From NCBI GenBank assembly GCA_018061005.1, contig JAGOVA010000009.1, forward strand, positions 1 through 64,000: DNA of 64,000 nucleotides, given 5' to 3'. This document shows, piece by piece, positions 8,504 to 17,638 of the stretch; position 1 is the stretch's first letter; the number at the start of each line of letters is the position of its first letter. Both the position numbers and the translations under genes were made by a program. The notes under the pieces are model-generated. The model had not been told where the DNA came from and made no database searches. It was given only the letters and a program-made list of their open reading frames with translations. This stretch comes from Sterolibacterium sp. Its GTDB lineage: Bacteria; Pseudomonadota; Gammaproteobacteria; Burkholderiales; Rhodocyclaceae.

Positions 8504-9820
8504 ATGCCCCGCAAATTCCTCGCTGCCCTGCCGCCTTGGCAATTCACCCTGATCCGGGTCTTCCGCCGTTATCGCTGGCTGCTCGTGCCGCTGGGCACGC
8601 TGCTGATTACCCTGTTGGCGGCGGGGATGTCGATGCTGCTGGCCGGGCTGCTCGATCATCCGCATCCTATCGAGGAAGATTACGAACTGTTGTTCATCAC
8701 CAGTGCCTGCGCCACCGGCCTGATCGTCAGCCTGCAGTTACTCATCAACCGGCTGCTGTTGGGGCGCACCATCAGCTCTTTTGCCGAGGAAGTGGGGCAG
8801 TGGGCGCGCAGTGATGCGCTGCATGCCGATAATTTTTCGACCATCGCCGAAAATCTCGACACGGTGGGGCGTTACAACACGGTGCTCGACGAACAGCTCA
8901 AGGAGGCCATCAACACCACCGAATCGGCGGCCTTCGATATCGTCACGCGCATCGATCGCATCGCCCAGGAAAGCGAGCGGCTGGCCAGCGAGGTCAAGGA
9001 TTCCGTGCAGCATTCCAGCTTGCTCTCCGAGCAGTCGCAAGCGCAACTGGAGGCCAATCTCACGGCCATCAATGCCCTGATGGCCTATCGCGCCCAGCGC
9101 GAATTGCAGCATGTCGACGCCCAGCACAGCATCGAGCGGGTGGTCGCCGAAATGGGCTCATTGCCGCCGCTGGTCGAGCTCATCAAAAAAATCGCCAAAC
9201 AGACCGAACTGCTGGCACTCAATGCCAACATCGAGGCGGCGCGCGCGGGTGAGGCGGGCAAGGGCTTTACCGTGGTGGCCGATGAAGTTCGCAAGCTGTC
9301 GAACAAAACCTCAGAAGCCGCCGCCCAGGTGACCGGCGGCATCGAAACCGTTTCCGCCGTCATCATGCGCGAACTGACCATTTCCTTCGCGCTGGAAAGC
9401 GGTGAGGCCGACCAGCAGCGGCTGGACGACATCAGCCAGCGGCTGAAAGAAATGGGCGACAGCTTCGCCCAGGCGCTGGGCTATCTGCAACACCTGACGG
9501 CTTCGCTCGAAGCCTCCACCGGGCAGATCAACCACGATGTCATGGACGCGCTGGGCAACCTGCAGTTTCAGGATATCGTTCGCCAGCAGCTCGAACATGT
9601 CGGCGAAGGCCTGGCGCGCTTGAGTGGCCACATGACCGAACTGGCCGCCGATACGCGGGTGTCATCCATCAAACCGATCGCGAGTGGCCGTCTGGAGCAG
9701 CATCTGGACGCACTGCGCCAGCGTTACGCCATGCAAAGCCAGCGCGAAGCCCATGCGCGCGGGCTGGGTGAAGTTGCACCGGGTGCACCCAATGCCGCGC
9801 CCCGGGTGGAGCTGTTCTGA
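8504..9820 (+). CDS. Small membrane-anchored MCP-like signalling protein
   Basis: A 438-residue protein with two predicted transmembrane helices (about 24-49 and 64-86), only a short segment between them, and a cytoplasmic coiled coil with an MCP tip ([20 protein letters not shown]). The tip has Asn where most receptors have Ala (LNANIEA). No HAMP or large periplasmic sensor is visible. The C-terminal part includes [14 protein letters not shown], resembling segments seen in CheZ-like and FrzCD-like proteins. It follows the hemerythrin gene by four bases and its stop overlaps the folA start (TGATG). With no sensor of its own, it may take input from the hemerythrin. Confidence 0.88.
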   Translation: MPRKFLAALPPWQFTLIRVFRRYRWLLVPLGTLLITLLAAGMSMLLAGLLDHPHPIEEDYELLFITSACATGLIVSLQLLINRLLLGRTISSFAEEVGQWARSDALHADNFSTIAENLDTVGRYNTVLDEQLKEAINTTESAAFDIVTRIDRIAQESERLASEVKDSVQHSSLLSEQSQAQLEANLTAINALMAYRAQRELQHVDAQHSIERVVAEMGSLPPLVELIKKIAKQTELLALNANIEAARAGEAGKGFTVVADEVRKLSNKTSEAAAQVTGGIETVSAVIMRELTISFALESGEADQQRLDDISQRLKEMGDSFAQALGYLQHLTASLEASTGQINHDVMDALGNLQFQDIVRQQLEHVGEGLARLSGHMTELAADTRVSSIKPIASGRLEQHLDALRQRYAMQSQREAHARGLGEVAPGAPNAAPRVELF

Positions 9821-10353
9821 TGCCCGCCGCGTCGACGCAGCCCCCCGCCACGCGCCCCTGCCTGACCCTGATTGCCGCCGTGGCGCGGCATGGCGTGATC
9901 GGCCAGAACAACACCCTGCCCTGGCGTCTGCCGGAAGATCTGCGCCGCTTCAAGGCATTGACGCTCGGTCATCCCATCATCATGGGGCGCAAAACCTGGG
10001 ACAGCCTCGGCCGCCCGTTGCCCGGGCGCGAAAACATCGTCATCAGCCGCGATCCGTCGCGAGTGCTCGCAGGTGCTCGCGTTGTGGGTTCGCTGGAACA
10101 AGCCTTGACGGTGGCGGCCGCGACAAAAACCGACGAAATTTTCGTCATCGGCGGCGCGGAAATCTACCGCCTGGCCCTGCCGCAAGCGCAACGCCTGCAA
10201 CTCACCGAAATCGACGCCGACTTCACCGGCGACGCCCATTTCCCCCAGGTCGACCACAACCACTGGCACGAAACCACCCGCCTAACCCATCGCGCCGAAG
10301 CCGGGTGGAACTATGCGTTCGTCACCTACGAAAAGGTGGGGTCAGGTCTTTAA
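9820..10353 (+). CDS. folA: Dihydrofolate reductase
   Basis: Reduces dihydrofolate to tetrahydrofolate with NADPH for thymidylate, purine and methionine synthesis. The 177-residue protein has an N-terminal extension of about 14 residues, then LTLIAAVARHGVIGQNNTLP, WRLPEDLRRFKALT, the NADPH-binding IIMGRKTWDSLGRPLPGR and FVIGGAEIY. The start overlaps the previous stop by one base. The last residues, VGSGL, and the TAA stop are encoded by the left arm of the palindromic repeat at 10338-10398, so that element has replaced the original 3' end. Confidence 0.95.
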   Translation: MPAASTQPPATRPCLTLIAAVARHGVIGQNNTLPWRLPEDLRRFKALTLGHPIIMGRKTWDSLGRPLPGRENIVISRDPSRVLAGARVVGSLEQALTVAAATKTDEIFVIGGAEIYRLALPQAQRLQLTEIDADFTGDAHFPQVDHNHWHETTRLTHRAEAGWNYAFVTYEKVGSGL

Positions 10354-10398
10354 TTATCACATTTTGCCGATAAAACCTGATAATTAAAGACCTGACCC
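10338..10398. repeat. Palindromic repeat (copy 1), GGTCAGGTCTTTAATTAT family
   Basis: Left arm GGGGTCAGGTCTTTAATTATC and the inverted right arm GATAATTAAAGACCTGACCC enclose a loop of about 20 bases. It lies between the convergent genes folA and MAPEG and could act as a bidirectional terminator hairpin. Other copies are at 10815-10919, 41757-41822 and, truncated, at 59241-59280. The arms look like REP elements of the kind mobilised by REP-associated tyrosine transposases; no such transposase is in the window. Confidence 0.93.
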
Positions 10399-10405
10399 TG
10401 TTTGT

Positions 10406-10798
10406 TTATGCCAGCATCAGGATGGCAATGCTGACCCCCACGCCGGCAAACCAGATGATGGAACGCAGGTTGCCGTAGTTCAGCAGATAGACCGCAATGT
10501 AAGCGATGCGGATGGCGATGAAACTGATGGCCAGGGAGTCGATGGTCGCTTGGTTCGCATGCGCCTGCTGGGCGAGGATCACGGCGGCGATGAATAGTGG
10601 CAGGGCTTCAAAGCCGTTCATCTGCGCGGCGTGGGCGCGCTGCCGCCAGCCGGTGAGCCGCGCCTCCCAGTCACGCGGATTGTTGTTGTCATAGCGCATC
10701 TGGCGATCCCGTGCGCGAAACAGACTGGCCTTCGCCAGCGCAATGGAAACAGGCGGCAGCAGGCAGGCAACCAGAATGCAGATATTGGCCAGCGTCAT
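10406..10798 (-). CDS. MAPEG-family membrane protein
   Basis: A 130-residue integral membrane protein with about four hydrophobic helices, including ICILVACLLPPVSIALAK and LRSIIWFAGVGVSIAILMLA. The segment NNPRDWEARLTGWRQRAHAA followed by NGFEALPLF is typical of the MAPEG family, whose eukaryotic members handle eicosanoids and glutathione; the substrate of bacterial ones is generally unknown. The ATG at 10798 has GGAG upstream. The gene is bracketed by two copies of the same palindromic repeat, raising the possibility that it was acquired or moved as a unit. Confidence 0.85.
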   Translation of the reverse strand: MTLANICILVACLLPPVSIALAKASLFRARDRQMRYDNNNPRDWEARLTGWRQRAHAAQMNGFEALPLFIAAVILAQQAHANQATIDSLAISFIAIRIAYIAVYLLNYGNLRSIIWFAGVGVSIAILMLA

Positions 10799-10814
10799 GA
10801 AAGCTCCTTCAGGT

Positions 10815-10919
10815 GGGGTCAGGTCTTTAATTATCACATTTTTCAACAGATGACCGGATGGCGGGTGTGGCTGAAGATTCTTGCGCATCAGGAAATGTGA
10901 TAATTAAAGACCTGACCCC
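10815..10919. repeat. Palindromic repeat (copy 2) with a long loop
   Basis: The left arm GGTCAGGTCTTTAATTATCA begins at 10817, and the right arm TGATAATTAAAGACCTGACC ends near 10917. The loop is about 60 bases instead of about 20 as in copies 1 and 3. It sits upstream of both MAPEG (minus) and ubiC (plus), so it is not in a terminator position here. The arms match those of copy 1 almost perfectly. Confidence 0.92.
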
Positions 10920-10962
10920 ATGGATTATGACCCCATGGATTACATGGATTAAAATTTGCGCT

Positions 10963-11544
10963 ATGTCCTCTTTTCGTCCTTCAGCCGCCTGGCGTCAGGT
11001 GGTGCGGCATCCGGCGCTTGGTCGCGGGCAACGGCACTGGCTGGATGATCAGGGGTCGTTGACGGCGCGTTTGCGGGCGCGTTGCGTGCAGTTTGATGTG
11101 CGGGTGCTGCGCCAGCAGTTGTTGCGCCCGGGGATCGACGAGTGCGCGACTTTGCCGGTGGCGCCGCGTCAGCTGGCCTGGGGTCGTGAGGTGTTGTTGC
11201 TGGCCGATGGGGTGCCGCGCATTTTTGCGCATTCGCTGCTGGCGCGGGCGCAGGCGCGCGGGGCGTGGCGGCTGTTTGCCCGTATGGGCAGCCGACCGCT
11301 GGGCGCGGCTTTGTTTGCCGATCCGAGCATTGTGCGTGAGTCTTTGTGTTTTCGTCGTCTCGATGCGCGTCATCCGTTGTATCGCGCGGCCGTGCAGGCA
11401 GCCGGGCTGGATGCGCGTCATACGCCGGGTTTGTGGGCGCGCCGTTCGCGGTTCCGCCGTGGCGGGCATGCGTTGCTGGTGTGTGAGGTATTTTTGCCTG
11501 CGGTATATGCGCTGCCTGCACCGCTTGCTTTATCTGCGATGTAA
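10963..11544 (+). CDS. ubiC: Chorismate lyase
   Basis: Converts chorismate to 4-hydroxybenzoate plus pyruvate, the first committed step of ubiquinone synthesis. The 193-residue product has the family pattern: [17 protein letters not shown] near the N-terminus, a central [14 protein letters not shown] and a C-terminal [18 protein letters not shown]. The ATG at 10963 (MSSFRP) was chosen because the upstream in-frame sequence is the palindromic repeat. ubiA follows after 10 bases, so 4-hydroxybenzoate passes directly to the next enzyme. Confidence 0.93.
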   Translation: MSSFRPSAAWRQVVRHPALGRGQRHWLDDQGSLTARLRARCVQFDVRVLRQQLLRPGIDECATLPVAPRQLAWGREVLLLADGVPRIFAHSLLARAQARGAWRLFARMGSRPLGAALFADPSIVRESLCFRRLDARHPLYRAAVQAAGLDARHTPGLWARRSRFRRGGHALLVCEVFLPAVYALPAPLALSAM

Positions 11545-11554
11545 TGTTTGCTTC

Positions 11555-12451
11555 ATGCCCAACATGGATTCTCTTCGTCAAAAACTTGATCTTTATGAGC
11601 GGCTGATGCGCCTGGACAAGCCGATCGGCATTTTGCTGCTGCTCTGGCCGACTTTGTGGGCGTTGTTGCTGGCCGCCGATGGCCGACCCGCGCTGGTGCT
11701 GGTGTGGATCTTCGCGCTGGGGACGGTGCTGATGCGTTCGGCCGGCTGTGTGATGAACGATCTGGCCGATCGCAAATTCGATGCCCATGTCGAGCGCACC
11801 CAGGACCGGCCATTGGCGACGGGCGCGGTGTCGGTGCAGGAGGCGCTGTGGCTGGCGGGCGGCTTGTCGCTGCTGGCCGGGTTGCTGATCCTGCCGTTGT
11901 CGCGTTTAGTGTGGTTGCTGGCGGTGATGGCGTTGTTTCTGGCGGCGAGTTATCCGCTCACCAAGCGGTTTCTGGCGATTCCGCAGGCGTATCTGGGCAT
12001 TGCGTTCGGTTTTGGTATTCCGATGGCTTACGCGGCGGTGCTGGGGCATGTGCCGCCGATTGCCGTCGTGCTGTTGCTGGCGAATATTTTCTGGGCGGTG
12101 GCTTACGATACTGAATACGCGATGGTCGATCGCGAGGATGACCTGAAAATCGGCATTTATACGTCGGCGATTACCTTTGGCCGCTTTGATGTGGCGGCGG
12201 TGATGTTTTGCTACGCGGCCACGCTCGCGCTGCTGGCATGGGCCGGCTACCGCTACCATCTGGGGCTGTTTTATGACGTTGGTCTGGGGGTGGCCGCACT
12301 CATTGCGGTATATCATTACACCCTGATCCGCCAGCGTGATCGCGCGGCTTGCTTCAAGGCGTTCCTGCACAACAACTGGTTCGGTGCTGCGGTATGTGCC
12401 GGGCTGCTGGCGGATTACCATTTACCGGCACTGCTGAAAGTAGCGACATGA
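11555..12451 (+). CDS. ubiA: 4-hydroxybenzoate polyprenyltransferase
   Basis: Membrane prenyltransferase attaching the polyprenyl tail to 4-hydroxybenzoate. The 298-residue protein is mostly hydrophobic helices with both Asp-rich motifs of the family: [20 protein letters not shown] (first) and [18 protein letters not shown] (second), which bind the polyprenyl diphosphate through Mg2+. The start MPNMDS at 11555 follows ubiC by 10 bases; MDS at 11564 is an alternative. The stop overlaps the ubiD start (ATGA). Confidence 0.96.
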   Translation: MPNMDSLRQKLDLYERLMRLDKPIGILLLLWPTLWALLLAADGRPALVLVWIFALGTVLMRSAGCVMNDLADRKFDAHVERTQDRPLATGAVSVQEALWLAGGLSLLAGLLILPLSRLVWLLAVMALFLAASYPLTKRFLAIPQAYLGIAFGFGIPMAYAAVLGHVPPIAVVLLLANIFWAVAYDTEYAMVDREDDLKIGIYTSAITFGRFDVAAVMFCYAATLALLAWAGYRYHLGLFYDVGLGVAALIAVYHYTLIRQRDRAACFKAFLHNNWFGAAVCAGLLADYHLPALLKVAT

Positions 12452-13911
12452 AATACAACGATCTGCGTGAGTTCATCGCGCAACTGGAAAAGCAGGGGGA
12501 GCTCAAGCGCATCCGCGTGGAGGTTGATCCGTATCTGGAAATGACGGAAATCTGCGACCGGGTGCTGCGTGCCGGTGGCCCGGCGTTACTGTTCGAGCAG
12601 CCGAAAGGTTCGACGATCCCGGTGTTGGCCAATTTATTCGGTACGCCGCGTCGGGTGGCACTGGGGATGGGCGAGGAAAGCACCGACGCGCTGCGTGAAG
12701 TCGGCAAGCTGCTGGCGTATCTCAAGGAGCCTGAGCCGCCCAAAGGGTTGAAGGATGCCTGGGACAAACTGCCGGTGTTGAAGCAGGTGCTTAACATGGC
12801 GCCCAAGCTGCTGTCTTCCGCCCCCTGCCAGGAGGTGGTGTGGGAGGGCGATGAAGTGGATCTTGCCCGTCTGCCGATCCAGCATTGCTGGCCGGGCGAT
12901 GTCGCGCCGCTGATTACCTGGGGGCTGGTGGTGACGCGCGGCCCTTGCAAGACACGGCAGAATCTGGGCATTTACCGTCAGCAGGTGCTGGGGCGCAACA
13001 AGGTCATCATGCGCTGGCTGGCGCATCGCGGCGGTGCGCTGGATTTCCGTGAGCACGTCGAAAAAAATCCCGGCCAGCCTTTCCCGGTGGCGGTGGTGAT
13101 CGGCGCCGATCCGGCCACCGTCCTCGGGGCGGTCACGCCGGTGCCGGATACGCTCTCCGAATATCAGTTTGCCGGGCTGTTGCGCGGTGCGAAAACTGAA
13201 TTAGTGAACTGTATCGGTTCCGACCTGCAGGTGCCCGCTTCCAGCGAAATCGTGCTTGAAGGGGTGATCCATCCGGACGAAACCGCCATGGAGGGGCCTT
13301 ACGGCGATCACACCGGCTACTACAACGAGCAGGCGCCGTTCCCGGTGTTCACCATCGAGCGCATCACTATGCGGCGTGAGCCGATTTACCACAGTACCTA
13401 CACCGGCAAGCCGCCGGATGAACCGGCGATGCTGGGCGTGGCACTGAACGAGGTGTTCGTGCCGCTGCTGCAAAAACAGTTTCCTGAAATTGTCGATTTC
13501 TATCTGCCGCCGGAAGGCTGCTCTTACCGGCTGGCGGTGGTCAGTATCAAAAAGCAGTATCCCGGCCACGCCAAGCGGGTGATGTTCGGCATCTGGAGCT
13601 TTCTGCGCCAGTTCATGTACACCAAGTTCATCATCGTCACCGATGACGATGTGGACATCCGTGACTGGAAAGAAGTGATCTGGGCGATGACCACTCGCGT
13701 CGATGCGGCACGCGATACCCTGATTGCCGAAAATACCCCGATCGATTACCTCGATTTCGCCTCCCCCGTGGCGAGCCTCGGTTCCAAGATGGGCATCGAC
13801 GCGACCAATAAATGGCCGGGCGAAACCACGCGCGAGTGGGGGCGACCGATCGTCATGGATGAGGTCGTCAAACAACGGGTGGATGAAATCTGGAGTACGC
13901 TAAAGTTATAG
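12448..13911 (+). CDS. ubiD: UbiD-family prenylated-FMN-dependent decarboxylase (3-octaprenyl-4-hydroxybenzoate carboxy-lyase)
   Basis: Removes the carboxylate from the prenylated 4-hydroxybenzoate in ubiquinone synthesis, using prenylated FMN made by UbiX (not in this window). The 487-residue length matches E. coli UbiD. Characteristic segments are [20 protein letters not shown] and [15 protein letters not shown], the latter containing the active-site acidic residues, plus a C-terminal [12 protein letters not shown]. It starts four bases inside the ubiA stop, giving a ubiC-ubiA-ubiD operon. Confidence 0.96.
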   Translation: MKYNDLREFIAQLEKQGELKRIRVEVDPYLEMTEICDRVLRAGGPALLFEQPKGSTIPVLANLFGTPRRVALGMGEESTDALREVGKLLAYLKEPEPPKGLKDAWDKLPVLKQVLNMAPKLLSSAPCQEVVWEGDEVDLARLPIQHCWPGDVAPLITWGLVVTRGPCKTRQNLGIYRQQVLGRNKVIMRWLAHRGGALDFREHVEKNPGQPFPVAVVIGADPATVLGAVTPVPDTLSEYQFAGLLRGAKTELVNCIGSDLQVPASSEIVLEGVIHPDETAMEGPYGDHTGYYNEQAPFPVFTIERITMRREPIYHSTYTGKPPDEPAMLGVALNEVFVPLLQKQFPEIVDFYLPPEGCSYRLAVVSIKKQYPGHAKRVMFGIWSFLRQFMYTKFIIVTDDDVDIRDWKEVIWAMTTRVDAARDTLIAENTPIDYLDFASPVASLGSKMGIDATNKWPGETTREWGRPIVMDEVVKQRVDEIWSTLKL

Positions 13912-13931
13912 TTCCCGTAAAATGAGTCGCC

Positions 13932-15029
13932 ATGACCGATCCGCTCAACGACACCGCACTTAAAAGCCGACAACGTTACCGCATCCGCCGTTATCTGATG
14001 GCGGTGGCGTCGTCATCGTTGGTGCTGCTGGTTTTTTTTGCCCTCCGGCAGCTGGGCATGATGGATGAAAACGGCTTCTTGTATTCCAGTGCGGCCATGC
14101 TGGCCAGCTTCGCCCTGTTTGGCGTGCTGTTCTTTTCCGGGTTGAATCTCAAGGCGGCCGAACCCAGCCTGACCAGCGGGCAGATGGCCTGCTCGATGGT
14201 GGTGCTGAGTGTCGCCATGTTTTATTGCAACAGCGACGGGCGTGGACTGATCCTGATGATCTTTCTCGTTTCCTTCATTTTTGGCGTGTTGCGTCTGCAG
14301 ACGCGTGAGCTGATGTATTCGGGCTTCATCGCCTCGCTGATGTATGCCAGTGTGATTTCCATGTTGGCAACCTACCGCCCGGCGCAGCTGGAGATGCAGC
14401 TGGAATTGATGCGCTGGCTCGTCATGTCGCTGGTGCTGGGCTGGTTTGCCGTCATCGGCGGCTATATTAGCAAGGTGCGCAAACGCCTGGGTGACAACAA
14501 TGTCGAACTGGAAAAGGCGCTGCAGACGATCCGCAGTCTGGCCATCCACGATGCCTTGACCGGGCTGCCCAACCGGCGGCATCTGGAAGATGCGCTACAG
14601 CACGAAAAATCGCAGAGCAGCCGTTCGCAACGCGATTTGTGCGTGTGCATCGCCGATCTCGATCTGTTCAAGTCGATCAATGATACCTATGGCCATGAGG
14701 GCGGCGATGACGTGCTCAAGGCGTTTTCTGCCCGCAGTGCGGCCATGACCCGCAAGTCGGATCACTTTGGTCGCTGGGGCGGCGAGGAGTTTCTTGGCAT
14801 CCTGACCTGCACCGATCTGGCGGGGGCGACCATCTGGGCCGAGCATCTGCGCCGCCAGGCGGAAACCCTGGTGATTCCCGGCCTGCCGGAGAACTTCCGC
14901 ATGAGCATTTCGATCGGCATCGCTCAATATCAGGCGGATGAAGACATCCACCGAACCCTCTCGCGTGCCGACCACGCGCTGTATCGCGCCAAGGCCGAAG
15001 GACGTAACCGGGTGGTGGGTAGTGCGTGA
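13932..15029 (+). CDS. Membrane diguanylate cyclase (GGDEF domain)
   Basis: Makes cyclic di-GMP from two GTP. The 365-residue protein has about six N-terminal transmembrane helices (to about residue 180), a short coiled coil, then a GGDEF domain starting DALTGLPNRR. The active-site loop is GGEEF at 283-287 and a product-inhibition I-site RKSD is at 274-277, so it is probably catalytically competent and feedback-inhibited. There is no EAL domain. The start follows the ubiD stop by 20 bases. Confidence 0.93.
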   Translation: MTDPLNDTALKSRQRYRIRRYLMAVASSSLVLLVFFALRQLGMMDENGFLYSSAAMLASFALFGVLFFSGLNLKAAEPSLTSGQMACSMVVLSVAMFYCNSDGRGLILMIFLVSFIFGVLRLQTRELMYSGFIASLMYASVISMLATYRPAQLEMQLELMRWLVMSLVLGWFAVIGGYISKVRKRLGDNNVELEKALQTIRSLAIHDALTGLPNRRHLEDALQHEKSQSSRSQRDLCVCIADLDLFKSINDTYGHEGGDDVLKAFSARSAAMTRKSDHFGRWGGEEFLGILTCTDLAGATIWAEHLRRQAETLVIPGLPENFRMSISIGIAQYQADEDIHRTLSRADHALYRAKAEGRNRVVGSA

Positions 15030-15063
15030 ATCGTTGGTGTGAGCATCGTGACGGGTGCGTGAG

Positions 15064-15077
15064 CGGCGCATGCGCCG
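15064..15077. other. Perfect 14-base palindrome between the two diguanylate cyclase genes
   Basis: CGGCGCATGCGCCG lies 35 bases after the stop of the first cyclase gene. It can form a GC-rich hairpin but lacks a T tract, so it is a weak terminator candidate or a binding site. The rest of the gap to 15210 shows no other clear feature except AGGAG just before the next ATG. Confidence 0.5.
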
Positions 15078-15210
15078 TACGGGTTAAGCGAAGTGCAACG
15101 CCAGATTTCCTGTTGTATTCTTGGAATAAGCCCCCGCAGGCGCGGCTAGAATCGGCGTGCCGGGGTATATTCCGGCCACCCCAACAAGCGCTACACGCAT
15201 AGGAGTCGCC

Positions 15211-16374
15211 ATGCAGGATTCCGTTGAAAAACAGCATCTGCTCGCCGTCATCGTCGATTACTTCGTCCATCCGCGTCTGCGAGCTGACTCGGACGTGTTT
15301 TATCGCACCCGCATCCTGATCGCAGCGATGCTGTCGTTCGTCGCAGTTTGCCTGGCGGCGTTTCTGGTTGTGCCACTCATCAACTTTAACCAGTCCTCGA
15401 TTTTGATCGCAGGCGGGTTGTTGCTGCCGACCACCTTCTGTTTCGTCACCTTGCTGACGCTGCTGCGGCAGAACGGTAGTTATCTATTCTGTGCGGTGTC
15501 GACAGTCAGTGTCTTGCTGCTGCTGGTCGTCGGCGGGATCTGCGTATCGGGCGGCGTGGCGCATTCACCGGTCACCCAGTTGCTGGTCGTGCCGCCGCTG
15601 ACGGCGTACTTCTTTGGTGGCGTGTTGTGGGGCAGCCAGGCGGTATTTTCGACCTTCATGCTGCTGATCGGCATGATCGGCCTGCACCTGCTCGGCATCG
15701 ATTTTCTGCAGACGGTGAATACGCCCGAACAGCTCATCATCACCCATCTGCTGGTCAGCTTCGTCAATTTGTCGGCGATTTCCGGCATGGCCTTCATTTA
15801 CGAATTCACCGCCGCCGCACTCAAGCGCGAACGCGATCTGGAGCGCGAGAAATACGTCCGCCTGGCTAAAACCGATCCGCTGACCGGGCTCGCCAACCGG
15901 CGTAATTTCGATGCCATGCTGCAGGAGCGGATCGACCTGTACGCACTGCAGGATCCGCCGCGCCGCTTTGCCCTGGGTTATCTCGATCTCGATGGTTTCA
16001 AGCCGGTGAATGACCGGTTCGGCCATGCCGTGGGCGATGAAGTGTTGCGGATCATTTCGGAACGGCTGCGTGCGGTGTTGCGCGGTTCGGATTTTGTCGG
16101 CCGTCATGGGGGTGACGAGTTCATGATGATGCTCGACCTGGCGGGTGAACCCGAAGCCCTGGAAAAAATGGCCACACGCCTGCTGGCGGCCATTGCCAAG
16201 CCGATCAAGACGACCGCCGGTGAGGTGAGTGTGAGCGGTAGCCTGGGCTTTGCGATTTTCCCTCTCGATGCCACGGATATCGAAGAGCTGAAAAAGTTTG
16301 CCGATGAAACCATGTATGTCGCCAAGAAGCAGCACAACTGCTGGCGTGAGTACGAAAAGATCAAGGCAGGTTAA
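15211..16374 (+). CDS. Second membrane diguanylate cyclase (GGDEF domain)
   Basis: A 387-residue protein with about six N-terminal transmembrane helices (to about residue 200), a short helical linker and a C-terminal GGDEF domain starting DPLTGLANRR. The active-site loop is GGDEF at 300-304 and an I-site RGSD lies at 291-294. The ATG at 15211 is preceded by AGGAG; an upstream in-frame start would add 18 unlikely residues. It has the same layout as the preceding cyclase but little similarity outside the GGDEF domain, so the pair is probably not a recent duplication. Confidence 0.93.
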   Translation: MQDSVEKQHLLAVIVDYFVHPRLRADSDVFYRTRILIAAMLSFVAVCLAAFLVVPLINFNQSSILIAGGLLLPTTFCFVTLLTLLRQNGSYLFCAVSTVSVLLLLVVGGICVSGGVAHSPVTQLLVVPPLTAYFFGGVLWGSQAVFSTFMLLIGMIGLHLLGIDFLQTVNTPEQLIITHLLVSFVNLSAISGMAFIYEFTAAALKRERDLEREKYVRLAKTDPLTGLANRRNFDAMLQERIDLYALQDPPRRFALGYLDLDGFKPVNDRFGHAVGDEVLRIISERLRAVLRGSDFVGRHGGDEFMMMLDLAGEPEALEKMATRLLAAIAKPIKTTAGEVSVSGSLGFAIFPLDATDIEELKKFADETMYVAKKQHNCWREYEKIKAG

Positions 16375-16378
16375 GGCG

Positions 16379-17638
16379 TTGTCTGACGCGCGTCATTCCC
16401 TCGTTGCGGTTCCGCCACCGACGCATGACATCGCTACCTTGGGCCAGGTATTCACCCCCACCTGTGTCGTTCAGGCCATGCTGGCACTGCGCCGCAACAC
16501 GGGGCGGGTGCTGGAGCCTTCCTGCGGTGACGGCGCGTTTTCAAAACTGATACCCGGCTGCGTGGCGATTGAACTGGATGACCGTCACGCGCCAGCGGGC
16601 AGCCTGAATATCGACTTCTTCGCCTATCCGGAAAAGCACCGGTTTGCCACCATCATCGGCAATCCGCCGTATGTACGCTATCAGGACATTCATGCCACGA
16701 CCAAAACCCTGATCCGTTCGCGGCTGTTCGATCTGCGCTCCAATCTCTATCTGTTTTTCATCGAAAAAGCGGTGCGGCATCTGGCACCGGGGGGCGAGCT
16801 GATTTTCATCACGCCGCGCGATTTTCTCAAAGCCACCGCCAGCGTGCGGATGAACCGCTGGCTATCTGCCCACGGCACGATCACCCATGCCATCGAGCTG
16901 GGCGATGCCCGCGTATTTTCAGCAGCCGTGCCGAACTGCCTGATCTGGCGTTTCGAGAAAGATTGTTTTGATCGCGCGATGCAGTATGCGGAAATCGGCA
17001 ATCGGGATGATCTCGACGCTGCCCTCGCCGCACCAGCCTGGGAATCACGGCAGTGTGTTGAAGCGGCCGGGCATCTGATGTTCTCGAAGGAAGCGCACGC
17101 CCTGCATCTGAAGGAAATCGCCAGCGTCAAGGTGGGCGCGGTTTCCGGGGCGGATGATATTTATGCCGATGCAGTTCATGGCAATCGTGATTTTGTCTGC
17201 TCCAGCACGGTCAAAACCGGGCAGACCCGGCGCATGATCTGGGTGGACAAGAACACCCCGCCCCCTGCGGTGCTGTCTGCCCACAAGCCACGCCTCATCA
17301 CGCGCGGTATCCGCCATTTTGAAGAGTCCAACTGGTGGCACTGGGGGCGCGGCTACCCGCTCACTGACGCGCCCCGCTTGTATGTCAATGGCAAAACACG
17401 GGAAGCGCAGCCGTTCTTTATGCATCCGTCGAATCACTTCGACGGTGCGGTGCTGGCGATCTTCCCGCATGACCCTCACATTCATCTGCCCACCTTTTGC
17501 GCGGCACTGAATGCGGTGGACTGGCGCGCGGCGGGGTTCGTTTGTGACGGACGTTTTCTGTTCACCCAGCGCAGCCTGGAAAACGCACCTCTGCCGGCCG
17601 ACTTTCAACAATTTCTGCCCCAGCCCCCGCCCGCATGA
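16379..17638 (+). CDS. Orphan N6-adenine-type DNA methyltransferase (Eco57I/TaqI-like)
   Basis: A 419-residue SAM-dependent methyltransferase with motif I LEPSCGDGAFS and catalytic motif IV GNPPYVRYQD (NPPY), as in N6-adenine DNA methylases. A C-terminal region beginning LKEIASVKVGAVSGADD resembles the target-recognition part of TaqI/Eco57I enzymes. No ATG fits: the likely start is TTG at 16379, four bases after the preceding stop. The stop overlaps murU (ATGA). No restriction endonuclease is nearby, so it may be a solitary regulatory or housekeeping methylase. The target sequence cannot be predicted. Confidence 0.8.
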   Translation: MSDARHSLVAVPPPTHDIATLGQVFTPTCVVQAMLALRRNTGRVLEPSCGDGAFSKLIPGCVAIELDDRHAPAGSLNIDFFAYPEKHRFATIIGNPPYVRYQDIHATTKTLIRSRLFDLRSNLYLFFIEKAVRHLAPGGELIFITPRDFLKATASVRMNRWLSAHGTITHAIELGDARVFSAAVPNCLIWRFEKDCFDRAMQYAEIGNRDDLDAALAAPAWESRQCVEAAGHLMFSKEAHALHLKEIASVKVGAVSGADDIYADAVHGNRDFVCSSTVKTGQTRRMIWVDKNTPPPAVLSAHKPRLITRGIRHFEESNWWHWGRGYPLTDAPRLYVNGKTREAQPFFMHPSNHFDGAVLAIFPHDPHIHLPTFCAALNAVDWRAAGFVCDGRFLFTQRSLENAPLPADFQQFLPQPPPA

